The notes beneath the pieces were generated by a model, which worked only from the letters and a program-made list of their open reading frames with translations, was not told where the DNA came from and searched no databases. 57,200 nt of DNA. It comes from Leptospirales bacterium (GTDB lineage: Bacteria; Spirochaetota; Leptospiria; Leptospirales; Leptonemataceae). The translations under genes were made by a program, and so were the position numbers. The DNA lies in assembly GCA_016788865.1 (NCBI GenBank), contig JAEUSB010000008.1:1-57200 (forward strand). The letters are read 5' to 3'. Every line of letters starts with the position of its first letter. The first letter of the stretch is position 1. Below are positions 26,294-38,978 of the stretch, piece after piece.

Positions 26294-28783
26294 TTGCACA
26301 CCAAATCCGTGGCGTCAATGTTGGGCTCAATTCTAGACGGATACACCGGTACATCGGCCCGCGATGAGTTCATCCAGCCGGATGGTAAGGTTCGGCCGCA
26401 ATGGGATTTTCTGCTTCGCGCGATGGAAGCAATGGGCCCGTCACAGCTGTCCTTCCGCCAGGACGAGATTCGCAGATTCATTGAAGAGAATGGCGTTACC
26501 TACAACGTATACGACGATACGGGAGGAAAGGAGCGCCCCTGGCCGCTGGATGTCCTTCCCGTATTGATTGATAGTCGCGAATGGGCCGCAGTTGAACGCG
26601 GGTTAATTCAGCGAGCGGAACTTTTCGAAGCGATTCTTCAAGACCTGTATGGTCCAGCCAAGCTCTTGTCGGAGGGATTGATTCCCCCTCAGGTTATTTT
26701 TGATCATGGCGGATTCCTTCGCCCATGCGTTGGGCTAATGCGGCCCGGTATGCGCTTCCTGCATCTCTATGCTGCAGATCTCGCGCGTGGATCAGACGGT
26801 TCCTTTTCCGTAGTTGCTGACTTGCTTCAGGCTCCTTCTGGAGCTGGATATGCGCTTGAAAATCGCATTGTACTCTCCCGAACTCTGCCGAGTCTCTATC
26901 GAGATTCGCATGTTCACAGACTGGCAATTTTCTTCCGCGCGCTCAGAAATCATCTCGCTTCGATCGCAGGAGGCGGCAATCGGATCGTGCTCTTGACACC
27001 GGGTCCGGAGAATGAGACGTATTTTGAGCAAGCATTCCTTGCGAACTATCTGGGCTTCAATCTAGTTCAAGGTTCAGATCTCACGGTGCGCGATGGTAAA
27101 GTATTTCTCAAAACGCTAAGTGGTCTGCGCCCAATCGATGGAATTTTTCGCCGCGTGGACGACACGTACTCTGATCCGCTAGAAATGAAATCCGACTCAC
27201 TCCTGGGCGTGGCCGGTCTCTTGTACAGTATTCGACAGGGTTCGGTAGCGGTGTTGAATCCACCGGGTGCCGGCGTCCTGGAGAATCCGGGATTGTATCC
27301 ATTCCTTCCAGCAATTTGCAGACATCTCCTCGGTCAGGATTTGCATTTGAGCAATACGCAGACCTACTGGTGCGGCAATTCGCTTTCGCATGTTCTGGAT
27401 CGTCTGCATGAGCTCGTGATCAAACCGATTTCACGGGGTTGGGATCGGGGCAGTGTATTTGGCGGAGATCTCTCACAAAAGGATCTTACGAGTCTCGCGG
27501 AGCGAATTCGCGCGAAACCAAGCAACTATGTTGCTCAGGAACGCCACCAGCTTTCCACAACTCCCCTTTGGACTGGAAACAAGATGGAGCCGCGCTCCAT
27601 GGTTATACGCAGTTTCGCATGCACGCGCGATGAATCGTACATGGTGATGCCAGGTGGACTTGTTCGCGTGTCCCCGGATGCAAATAGCAACGTAGTATCA
27701 AACCAGAAGGGTGGTGTAAGTAAGGATCTCTGGATTCTGGCATCTGAACCGGAAAAGCAGATCAGTCTGCTTTCGGCGACTGCGGGTACAACACCAATCG
27801 TGCGCTCCGGCGGAGAAATTCCTTCTCGGGCCGCAGACAATTTGTTCTGGCTTGGACGTTATGCGGAACGCACGGAAGGTCTGGTCCGCATCATGCGAGA
27901 AATCCAGCTTAGATTGGTGGAAATGCAAGGCAATGAAGAGGTCTTTGATTCCCTGTTGCTCATGCTCGAAGCGCATACGGGCCTGCTTGACCCGGATCTC
28001 CTGGCCAAATCTGCGCAGTCATCGGAAGTGGAACAGAAGCTGCGTGGTATATTCTTTGATGCCTCCATGATTGGTGGCCTCAGGTTCGATGTCCGCGCAT
28101 TGACCAACGCTGCTAGGTCGCTTCGCGAGCGTCTCTCAGAAGACACGTGGCGCACAATCAATCGCCTGGAAACAGAGCTGGATTCGCCTGGCAAGAGCCC
28201 ATTTGAAATCCTTGAAAACCTGCTAATCTATCTGGCGAGCTTCGCGGGCTTTGTAAGTGAAAGCATGACGCGAGGCCAGGGTTTCCGTTTCCTCGAATTT
28301 GGCCGTCGAATCGAACGTGCGACGCTGAGTGCGGATCTTATTATTTCTGTAAGCAAGCGCAAGCCGCCAGAAGCATTATGGGAACACGTACTTAAGATTC
28401 AGAACTCATACATGACGTATCGCAGGCGCTATAAAACTCGTATGGACCCGTCCGCCGTAATGGATCTATTGATCTTTGATCTTTCCAACCCAAGATCGCT
28501 CGGCCATCAGTTATCGCGCCTGGAAGAACTTGCAAAAGGATTACCTGGCGCCAAAGAATCGAGCCGGACGATGGAGAGCAGAACGATTCTGCATGCCCTT
28601 TCTGTTCTTCGCCTGGCGGAAGGAACCGGTCCGCAGGGTGACGATTACTCCGAGCTACAACAGCTAATGTACCGCGAGAAGCAATATCTCCGAACATTGT
28701 CCGAGACAATCACATCGAACTATTTCAACTACATTGAAACACAGCACAGACTGGAGGGCGGCGCATGGTCCGTTACCGGATAA
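26294..28783 (+). CDS. Circularly permuted ATP-grasp protein fused to alpha-E domain
   Basis: 829 residues. The first part (about 10-490) is a circularly permuted type 2 ATP-grasp (DUF404/DUF407): FRQDEIRRFIEENGVTYNVYDD, the PWPLDVLP segment, and RRVDDTYSDPLEMKSDSLLG with the nucleotide- and metal-binding residues. The last part (about 515-825) is an alpha-E domain beginning SRAADNLFWLGRYAERTEG. ATP-grasp enzymes form peptide-like bonds through acyl-phosphates; alpha-E is an all-helical partner. The start is TTG with purine-rich GGAAGAGGG three bases before it; ATG at 26318 is the alternative. It overlaps the next gene by 19 bases. Confidence 0.92.
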   Translation: MHTKSVASMLGSILDGYTGTSARDEFIQPDGKVRPQWDFLLRAMEAMGPSQLSFRQDEIRRFIEENGVTYNVYDDTGGKERPWPLDVLPVLIDSREWAAVERGLIQRAELFEAILQDLYGPAKLLSEGLIPPQVIFDHGGFLRPCVGLMRPGMRFLHLYAADLARGSDGSFSVVADLLQAPSGAGYALENRIVLSRTLPSLYRDSHVHRLAIFFRALRNHLASIAGGGNRIVLLTPGPENETYFEQAFLANYLGFNLVQGSDLTVRDGKVFLKTLSGLRPIDGIFRRVDDTYSDPLEMKSDSLLGVAGLLYSIRQGSVAVLNPPGAGVLENPGLYPFLPAICRHLLGQDLHLSNTQTYWCGNSLSHVLDRLHELVIKPISRGWDRGSVFGGDLSQKDLTSLAERIRAKPSNYVAQERHQLSTTPLWTGNKMEPRSMVIRSFACTRDESYMVMPGGLVRVSPDANSNVVSNQKGGVSKDLWILASEPEKQISLLSATAGTTPIVRSGGEIPSRAADNLFWLGRYAERTEGLVRIMREIQLRLVEMQGNEEVFDSLLLMLEAHTGLLDPDLLAKSAQSSEVEQKLRGIFFDASMIGGLRFDVRALTNAARSLRERLSEDTWRTINRLETELDSPGKSPFEILENLLIYLASFAGFVSESMTRGQGFRFLEFGRRIERATLSADLIISVSKRKPPEALWEHVLKIQNSYMTYRRRYKTRMDPSAVMDLLIFDLSNPRSLGHQLSRLEELAKGLPGAKESSRTMESRTILHALSVLRLAEGTGPQGDDYSELQQLMYREKQYLRTLSETITSNYFNYIETQHRLEGGAWSVTG

Positions 28784-29661
28784 TACATCGTACCACCTAC
28801 CAGTATGCGGAGGAAGTTTCATTGTGCCACAACGAGGCACAGATGACACCGCGGATCACTGAATATCAAAATGTTCGTGATAGTCGGATCGTCGTTAGTC
28901 CGCAGCCAAATGTGACCATGGAGCGGTACGATTCGTTCGGAAATAAATCATACTATTTCGCTGTTCAGTCGCCGCATAACGTCCTGGAAATTCTCTCCGA
29001 GAGTACTGTGGATCTGAGCCCGCGGACCGGTCCCACAGGCACCAATCCAATCCTGCCCGATTCACCAACATGGGAAGAAGTCCGCGACAGGCTCCGTTCC
29101 CCTGAGTTCTGGAACGTATACGAATACATCACGGACTCGACTCATGCGCGGAGTAGCCGAGCTCTCAGAGAGTACGCTGAGACATCCTTCACACCAGGGC
29201 GCCCAATTCTACTGGCCGCATGGGATTTTACCCAGCGAATCCACTCGGAGTTCAAGTATGAACCGGGATCAACCTCCGTAGCCACGAAAAGCGAAGAGGT
29301 GCTCAAGATCAGACGTGGCGTTTGTCAGGACTTCACTCACCTGGCTATTTCCTGCATGCGCTCCCTGGGGCTGGCAGCCCGGTACGTGAGCGGTTATATT
29401 GAATCCGCGCCAACCATTGGCCCCCGATTGCAGGGCGCCGACGCTTCCCACGCCTGGTTCTCAGCCTTTGTGCCGGGCCAGGGCTGGTTTGATTTTGACC
29501 CGACGAACCGAAACATGCCAGCCGATCAGCATATTACTGTTTCTTATGGTAGGGATTACGCTGATATCACTCCGGTAAAAGGAATTGTGTTTGGCGGCGG
29601 CAAGAGTGTGTGTAAGGTAGCGGTGGACGTGCTTCGATCTGATGGAAATCCCGTACGTTAG
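28765..29661 (+). CDS. Transglutaminase-like cysteine protease-fold protein
   Basis: 298 residues. An N-terminal beta domain (MVRYRIIHRTTYQYAEEV) similar to that of the 1104-residue neighbour is followed by a transglutaminase core. Cys187 is in RRGVCQDFTHLA, followed by GLAARYVSGYIES, the catalytic His in DASHAWFSAF and Asp in WFDFDPTNR. The triad is intact. It is a stand-alone paralogue of the first gene's N-terminal part, without DUF2126. The ATG is preceded by GGAGG and lies within the end of the fused ATP-grasp gene, so translation is coupled. It may hydrolyse or transfer an amide in the product of the cluster. Confidence 0.94.
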   Translation: MVRYRIIHRTTYQYAEEVSLCHNEAQMTPRITEYQNVRDSRIVVSPQPNVTMERYDSFGNKSYYFAVQSPHNVLEILSESTVDLSPRTGPTGTNPILPDSPTWEEVRDRLRSPEFWNVYEYITDSTHARSSRALREYAETSFTPGRPILLAAWDFTQRIHSEFKYEPGSTSVATKSEEVLKIRRGVCQDFTHLAISCMRSLGLAARYVSGYIESAPTIGPRLQGADASHAWFSAFVPGQGWFDFDPTNRNMPADQHITVSYGRDYADITPVKGIVFGGGKSVCKVAVDVLRSDGNPVR

Positions 29662-29791
29662 TGAACCTGACATTAAGTAAGCAGTACGCCAGTTTTCAAG
29701 GCTGGTGCCAGACCAATTGACTGGTCTTGCTTAATTTTCAGGAATTTCGAGCCGCGGGCCTTCCAGGTACGTTCATTGCAACATAAGCAAC

Positions 29792-31285
29792 ATGTCACCA
29801 TTTGCATTCGCTGAACAACCTTCGCCCAACGGCCATGGTAGAATCGACCTGGGGAACTATAGCCTCGACGGGTTCTATGATGAGATGTTCCAGACGTCCG
29901 GTGAGCTAAGGCCCCAATACCAGGCCTTTAGCGAGATACTGTCCGGTTGGGAGCGGTCGGAGCTGCTACGCCGCAAGGGCATGGCGGAACGCTCCCTCCT
30001 GAATCGAGGGATCACTTTTCAGGTCTACGGGGAGGGCACTCGCAAGGAGCAGATTTTTCCTTTTGACGTCATTCCACGTATCATCGGAGCAAAGGAATGG
30101 AAAGGCCTTGAGCGAGGTCTGAAGCAGCGCATCTACGCATTGAACGAATTCATTAGCGATATTTACAACGAGAAGCGGATTCTAAAGGATAAAGTCATTC
30201 CGGCCTGGTTGCTGGAATCGGCCAAGAGCCACCTGGCGCCGTGCGAAGGGATGAAACCACCCAAGGGAATCTGGTGTCATATCAATGGAGTTGATCTTGT
30301 TCGCGATGGTGACGGCCAGTTCTATGTGCTTGAAGACAACCTACGTTGTCCGTCTGGCGTTTCGTATGTGCTTGTGAATCGCGAAAACATGAAACGGACC
30401 TTCCCTGAAATCTTCCTCAAGCAAGGTGTACTGCCAGTTTACGACTATCCGTATCGCTTGCGCGATATGCTCAGCTATATTAGCGGAAAGGAAGAACCTG
30501 TAATTGGTGTGCTTACGCCAGGTCAGTTTAACTCGGCGTACTTCGAACATAGTTTCCTCGCGCAGCAAATGGGTGCGGAGCTTGTGGAAGGAAGTGATCT
30601 GGTTGTTCAGAATGATATTGTGTACATGCGAACAACTATGGGGCTTCGCAGAGTCGACGTTCTCTATCGCCGGATTGATGATACTTTCCTTGATCCGTTT
30701 GCATTCAGGCCGGATTCCCTTCTGGGCGTTCCTGGAATCTTCAGGTCTTACAAGAAGGGAAATATCTCACTTGCAAATGCACCCGGCACCGGTGTCGCAG
30801 ACGATAAGGCCGTCTATGCCTTTGTTCCGCGGATCATCAAATACTACACTGGAGAGGACGCAATTCTGCCTAACGTTCCAACATACGTCTGCGCGGATGA
30901 AACCGATCAGAAGTATGTGATGCAAAACATTGAAAAGCTCGTGGTGAAGGCAGCAAACGAAGCCGGCGGTTACGGAATGCTCATCGGTCCCGCGTCAACC
31001 AGAGCAGAGATTGATGAATTCAAGGCCAAGATTCAGGCTAATCCACGCAACTATATCGCACAACCCACTCTGGGTCTTTCGCGCGTTCCAGTTCTCACGG
31101 AGGGCGGAATTGAAGGACGCCACGTGGATCTTAGGCCGTACGTAATTTACGGAGAAGAAATTTCTGTGCTGCCCGGTGGACTGACGCGCGTGGCACTGAA
31201 GAAAGGTTCGCTTGTTGTGAATTCTTCGCAGGGCGGTGGCAGCAAGGATACATGGGTACTGCGCGAAGATCCGGCCGGACACTAA
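29792..31285 (+). CDS. Circularly permuted type 2 ATP-grasp protein, stand-alone
   Basis: 497 residues, a full-length match to the DUF404/DUF407 ATP-grasp fold: YDEMFQTSGELRPQYQAF, the phosphate-binding segment IFPFDVIPRIIG, VLEDNLRCPSGVSYVL, and RRIDDTFLDPFAFRPDSLLGVPG, ending in LPGGLTRVALKKGSLVVNSSQGGGSKDTWVL. It is a paralogue of the N-terminal half of the 829-residue fusion. A 130-base gap precedes it, so an internal promoter is possible. One base separates its stop from the alpha-E gene. It probably forms an amide or ester bond; the substrate is unknown. Confidence 0.94.
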   Translation: MSPFAFAEQPSPNGHGRIDLGNYSLDGFYDEMFQTSGELRPQYQAFSEILSGWERSELLRRKGMAERSLLNRGITFQVYGEGTRKEQIFPFDVIPRIIGAKEWKGLERGLKQRIYALNEFISDIYNEKRILKDKVIPAWLLESAKSHLAPCEGMKPPKGIWCHINGVDLVRDGDGQFYVLEDNLRCPSGVSYVLVNRENMKRTFPEIFLKQGVLPVYDYPYRLRDMLSYISGKEEPVIGVLTPGQFNSAYFEHSFLAQQMGAELVEGSDLVVQNDIVYMRTTMGLRRVDVLYRRIDDTFLDPFAFRPDSLLGVPGIFRSYKKGNISLANAPGTGVADDKAVYAFVPRIIKYYTGEDAILPNVPTYVCADETDQKYVMQNIEKLVVKAANEAGGYGMLIGPASTRAEIDEFKAKIQANPRNYIAQPTLGLSRVPVLTEGGIEGRHVDLRPYVIYGEEISVLPGGLTRVALKKGSLVVNSSQGGGSKDTWVLREDPAGH

Positions 31286-31286
31286 T

Positions 31287-32315
31287 ATGCTTAGCCGGGT
31301 AGCTGATTCCATCTACTGGATGAACCGCTACCTGGAGCGGGCGGAAAACTACGCTCGCTTTCTGGACGTTAATTTGCATCTGGCGCTCGATCAGCCTCTT
31401 GCCGTCTCGGAACAATGGATGCCGCTCGTGGAGACTACGGGCGATCGCGAACTCTTTATTGAACAATACGGCTCTGCTACCACATCTCATGCACTGCGAT
31501 TCTTGATCTCAGACGAAACCAATCCCAACTCAATCTTCTCCTGCGTGCGCAGCGCCCGCGAAAACGCCGCGTTGGTGCGTGAGATGCTTTCGGGTGAGAT
31601 GTGGTTACATATTAATAAATTCTATCTTACTCTTACGGACGCGCTTAAGCCGGGAGACGAGCTCAAAGATCACAGCGAATTCCTGCAATGGGTTAAGGAC
31701 AATTGCGCGCTCCACATGGGGATTATGGACAGTACGCTTTCTCATTCAGAGGCCTGGCACTTTGGATGTTTGGGTCGGTATCTCGAGCGGGCTGACAAGA
31801 CGTCGCGCCTCCTCGACATCAAATACTTCTATCTGCTGGCGAAGCCCGAGGATGTCGGTAGCACGGTGGACCTCCTACAGTGGCAGGCAGTCCTCAGATC
31901 CGCAAGCGCCCTGGAAATGTTTCGGCGGTCTGAAGGGTCCATTACACCTGCGGCCGTCGCAAGCTTTCTGATCCTTCATCCAGACTTCCCCCGCACAATT
32001 CGCTTTTGTTTGAACAAGGCTGAGGCATCTCTGCGCGAACTGACTCCTTCAGGGTCAGGCACATTCCGAAACGAGGTTGAGAAGCGATTGGGAGCGTTTC
32101 GTTCGCAGCTCGACTACACGGACATAGGTGACGTATTCAAATTTGGAATGCATGAATACCTGGATATGATTCAAGTGAAGCTAAACGAGATTGGCGACGC
32201 ACTTCAGAACGTACTATTGGTTCCGCCACAGGTTCCGCAGCCACCGGTCAAAGAAACGGAAATTCCGGATCTCATAGAAGAGGAAAAGAAGGCTCCCGTT
32301 ATCTGGACGCAGTAA
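31287..32315 (+). CDS. Alpha-E domain protein
   Basis: 342 residues from the ATG at 31287, which gives the family N-terminus MLSRVADSIYWMNRYLERAEN. The protein is all-helical (DUF403). WHFGCLGRYLERADKTSRLLDIKY is a second internal segment of the same style. A Pro- and Glu-rich C-terminal tail of about 35 residues follows. It is the stand-alone counterpart of the C-terminal half of the 829-residue fusion. In most genomes alpha-E sits beside the permuted ATP-grasp and a transglutaminase, as here. A biochemical role is not established. Confidence 0.93.
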   Translation: MLSRVADSIYWMNRYLERAENYARFLDVNLHLALDQPLAVSEQWMPLVETTGDRELFIEQYGSATTSHALRFLISDETNPNSIFSCVRSARENAALVREMLSGEMWLHINKFYLTLTDALKPGDELKDHSEFLQWVKDNCALHMGIMDSTLSHSEAWHFGCLGRYLERADKTSRLLDIKYFYLLAKPEDVGSTVDLLQWQAVLRSASALEMFRRSEGSITPAAVASFLILHPDFPRTIRFCLNKAEASLRELTPSGSGTFRNEVEKRLGAFRSQLDYTDIGDVFKFGMHEYLDMIQVKLNEIGDALQNVLLVPPQVPQPPVKETEIPDLIEEEKKAPVIWTQ

Positions 32316-32326
32316 TCTCTTGCTGA

Positions 32327-36943
<4,617 letters not shown>

Positions 36944-36969
36944 CGCGTCCGAATTGAAAGCTTAAATAA

Positions 36970-36978
36970 CGTTAGGCG
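36970..36978 (+). repeat. Dispersed word CGTTAKGCG, copy 11
   Basis: AACGTTAGGCG on the plus strand, spanning the stop codon of the MerR-B12 gene (GCC-TAA) and the gap to fadH; the copy least constrained by coding. Confidence 0.5.
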
Positions 36979-37745
36979 ACTTTTATCGCATACCCGCCAA
37001 AACGGACCTGTATGCCAGGGGATGCCTGCTCCACTGCTCTTTGCACACTATCCAGCTTAGGCTTGGTTTGATCGAGAACCACGGAAATTGCAACCCCACG
37101 GTATTTTCCGGTCTGGACTTCCCGGGTGAGTATCTCACGAGGCAGCATGCCGCAGAACCATGCAGGTATTCCGCGGCTCCGTAAGATTGAATAATGCATG
37201 AGACTGCTCAATTCATGGCCATCTCCCGGAAAAGAAACGCAAAGCCATCCGGCCTTGCTCGCCGCCGGGAAAACCTGGACCTTTTGAAAAAGATATGATT
37301 GTAGCCATTTGGAGTAGCCGTGCTCCTCGGGAACGCTGAGTATCCCCGTCTCCCACGCTTTGCCGACCAGGATGACAGATGGACGAATCACCCGATTCAC
37401 CCAGGAGGAGAACGTGCCGGTCGCCCTCTTGTTGAATTGCTTCTCAATATGGGAATAGGAATGGGACTGGACCAGGTTCAGGAACTCGATCTGATTTTCA
37501 GACAGGTCGCTGACATTGTCCTCAAGCAGCTTTTCTCGCCCCATATTCATGATTTCCTGGAGGCGCTGGTGGTCTGCCAATCGCTGTTGAATGCTCTTCA
37601 GCACAAAGTAGTCTTCGTTGGTATATCTCCAATAGCCGTTAGGAGCCTGGAGCGGTTTGAGGATTCTGTATCGTTCTTGCCATTTGCGGATAGCGTGGGA
37701 TGGAATACCTGTCATCCTCGCCAGGTCCTTTACTAGATAGTCCAC
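36972..37745 (-). CDS. MerR-family regulator with CarH-like cobalamin-binding domain
   Basis: 257 residues, GTG start. A MerR winged-helix domain (1-75, VKDLARMTGIPSHAIRKWQERY) is followed by a four-helix bundle and a Rossmann B12-binding domain. Residues known to bind adenosylcobalamin in Thermus CarH fall here at the same numbers: Trp131, Glu141 and His142 (the W-x9-EH motif) and the axial ligand His177 in GDGHELSS. The residue after the Trp, a His that ligates cobalt in the light state of CarH, is Glu132 here. CarH proteins repress genes in the dark and release DNA in light. A long palindrome lies just upstream. No carotenoid gene is adjacent. Confidence 0.87.
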   Translation of the reverse strand: MDYLVKDLARMTGIPSHAIRKWQERYRILKPLQAPNGYWRYTNEDYFVLKSIQQRLADHQRLQEIMNMGREKLLEDNVSDLSENQIEFLNLVQSHSYSHIEKQFNKRATGTFSSWVNRVIRPSVILVGKAWETGILSVPEEHGYSKWLQSYLFQKVQVFPAASKAGWLCVSFPGDGHELSSLMHYSILRSRGIPAWFCGMLPREILTREVQTGKYRGVAISVVLDQTKPKLDSVQRAVEQASPGIQVRFGGYAIKVA

Positions 37746-37772
37746 GTGTTAAGGTTACAGAAGCAATTGATG

Positions 37773-37805
37773 TTTGTCCAATGTTTTTATAAAACATTGG
37801 ACAAA
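37773..37805. promoter_or_regulatory. 15-bp perfect inverted repeat, candidate MerR/CarH-like operator
   Basis: The arms TTTGTCCAATGTTTT and AAAACATTGGACAAA pair without mismatch around a TAT spacer. The site is in the gap between the divergent regulator and CDF genes. On the minus strand TTGGAC in the arm plus TGTAAC 16 bases on could be the regulator's own -35/-10, which would give a very short leader and autorepression. The TTGTCCA half resembles the TTGTACA word of known CarH/LitR sites. A terminator role is unlikely because both neighbours are transcribed away from it. Confidence 0.7.
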
Positions 37806-37979
37806 AAAATTCCGCTTTTGACGAGTATCGGAGTGTTGTTTGACGCTTCAGGATTGTCCTTTTGGTCCGCTTAGGGGCGGTATTTTGCAAATGATTCTCA
37901 AAAGCATCCTCAACCATCTCTTGCTATCGCGTCTGCTAGTTCCTTGCCACGGACTCGTGTGCCAACTTCGCTTCTGGAT

Positions 37980-38978
37980 ATGACCACGCTTGCCGAAAGG
38001 GATCGAATCCGGATTCGAGCCGCATTTCTTTCTATTGCGGTCGGGGCAGCAATTTGCCTGGCCAAGTTCGCTGGCTACCTTGTGACCGGCTCGTTCGCGA
38101 TTTTATCCGATGCGCTTGAGAGCATTATCAACGTCGCAGCGGCCTGCTTTGTCGCCTACTCTGTACTGCAGGGAACTCGAAAGGCAGACGGAACGCACCC
38201 GTACGGATGGGGAAGACTGGAATATTTCTCAGCAGGGTTGGAAGGGAGTTTGATTCTCCTGGCTGGCGCCTGGATATTGTATGAATCCGTTCCGCGTCTC
38301 ATTTCAGGCAACCATGTGGCACAAGTGGATCTTGGGCTTCTGCTCGTAGGGGGAGGAACCGCCGCAAATGCCCTTCTTTCCATTTATCTCAAACGAACCG
38401 GCAAGAAGTATCACAGTATGGCATTGACGGCAGATGCAGCGCACATCATGACCGACGTTTTCTCGAGCGTTGGTATTTTTATTGGCCTGGTTCTTGTGGC
38501 AATCACCAGGCTTGCATGGCTCGATCCGTTGCTTGCGATCCTCATGGGATTGTGGATTCTATTCTCTGGATTGCTTCTACTCAGGCAGAGTTATTTTCAA
38601 TTAATGGATCGAGCGAGTCCTCAGGTCACCGCGGAGGTTCTCGCTGGCCTCAATGCATCGCGCAGACCTGAGATGATTCGTCCGCACAAACTCCGACTCC
38701 GGGAGGCAGGTCAGTCAGTTCACGTAGACTTTCATATGATCGTCCCGCGCTACCTGACCGTGAGGCAATTGCATACTCTGGAACGCGAGATTCATGAAAC
38801 CATGAATCAGAATATGGACAGGCCAGTTGATCTGATGCTTCACAGCGATCCCTGCGCTCCAACTGACTGTGATATTTGTTCAATGCCGGATTGCCCGGTG
38901 CGAGCAAAGGAACAAGCTCAAAGACTCGAATGGGACCAGGCCCTGCTGATCGCGGATTTCCATCATCCTAGTCGTTAA
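37980..38978 (+). CDS. Cation diffusion facilitator metal transporter
   Basis: 332 residues from the ATG at 37980; an in-frame TTG at 37944 is the alternative. Six membrane helices are expected. The metal site has SDALES in TM2 and HIMTD (HxxxD) in TM5. A cytoplasmic C-terminal domain (HKLRLREAGQSVHVDFHMIVP) follows. CDF proteins export divalent metals such as zinc, iron or manganese by proton antiport. The TM2 form with Glu instead of His is an atypical site. The C-terminus adds an unusual Cys cluster (PCAPTDCDICSMPDCPV), a likely extra metal-binding tail. The 3' end overlaps the convergent RNase gene by 11 bases. Confidence 0.92.
   Translation: MTTLAERDRIRIRAAFLSIAVGAAICLAKFAGYLVTGSFAILSDALESIINVAAACFVAYSVLQGTRKADGTHPYGWGRLEYFSAGLEGSLILLAGAWILYESVPRLISGNHVAQVDLGLLLVGGGTAANALLSIYLKRTGKKYHSMALTADAAHIMTDVFSSVGIFIGLVLVAITRLAWLDPLLAILMGLWILFSGLLLLRQSYFQLMDRASPQVTAEVLAGLNASRRPEMIRPHKLRLREAGQSVHVDFHMIVPRYLTVRQLHTLEREIHETMNQNMDRPVDLMLHSDPCAPTDCDICSMPDCPVRAKEQAQRLEWDQALLIADFHHPSR

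Noticed and set aside
36972..37745. Regulator as a plain metal-responsive MerR for the CDF gene
   Set aside because: It lacks the Cys metal ligands of metal-sensing MerR proteins and has a B12-type C-terminal domain instead.
37773..37805. Long palindrome as a bidirectional terminator
   Set aside because: Both flanking genes are transcribed away from it, which fits an operator.
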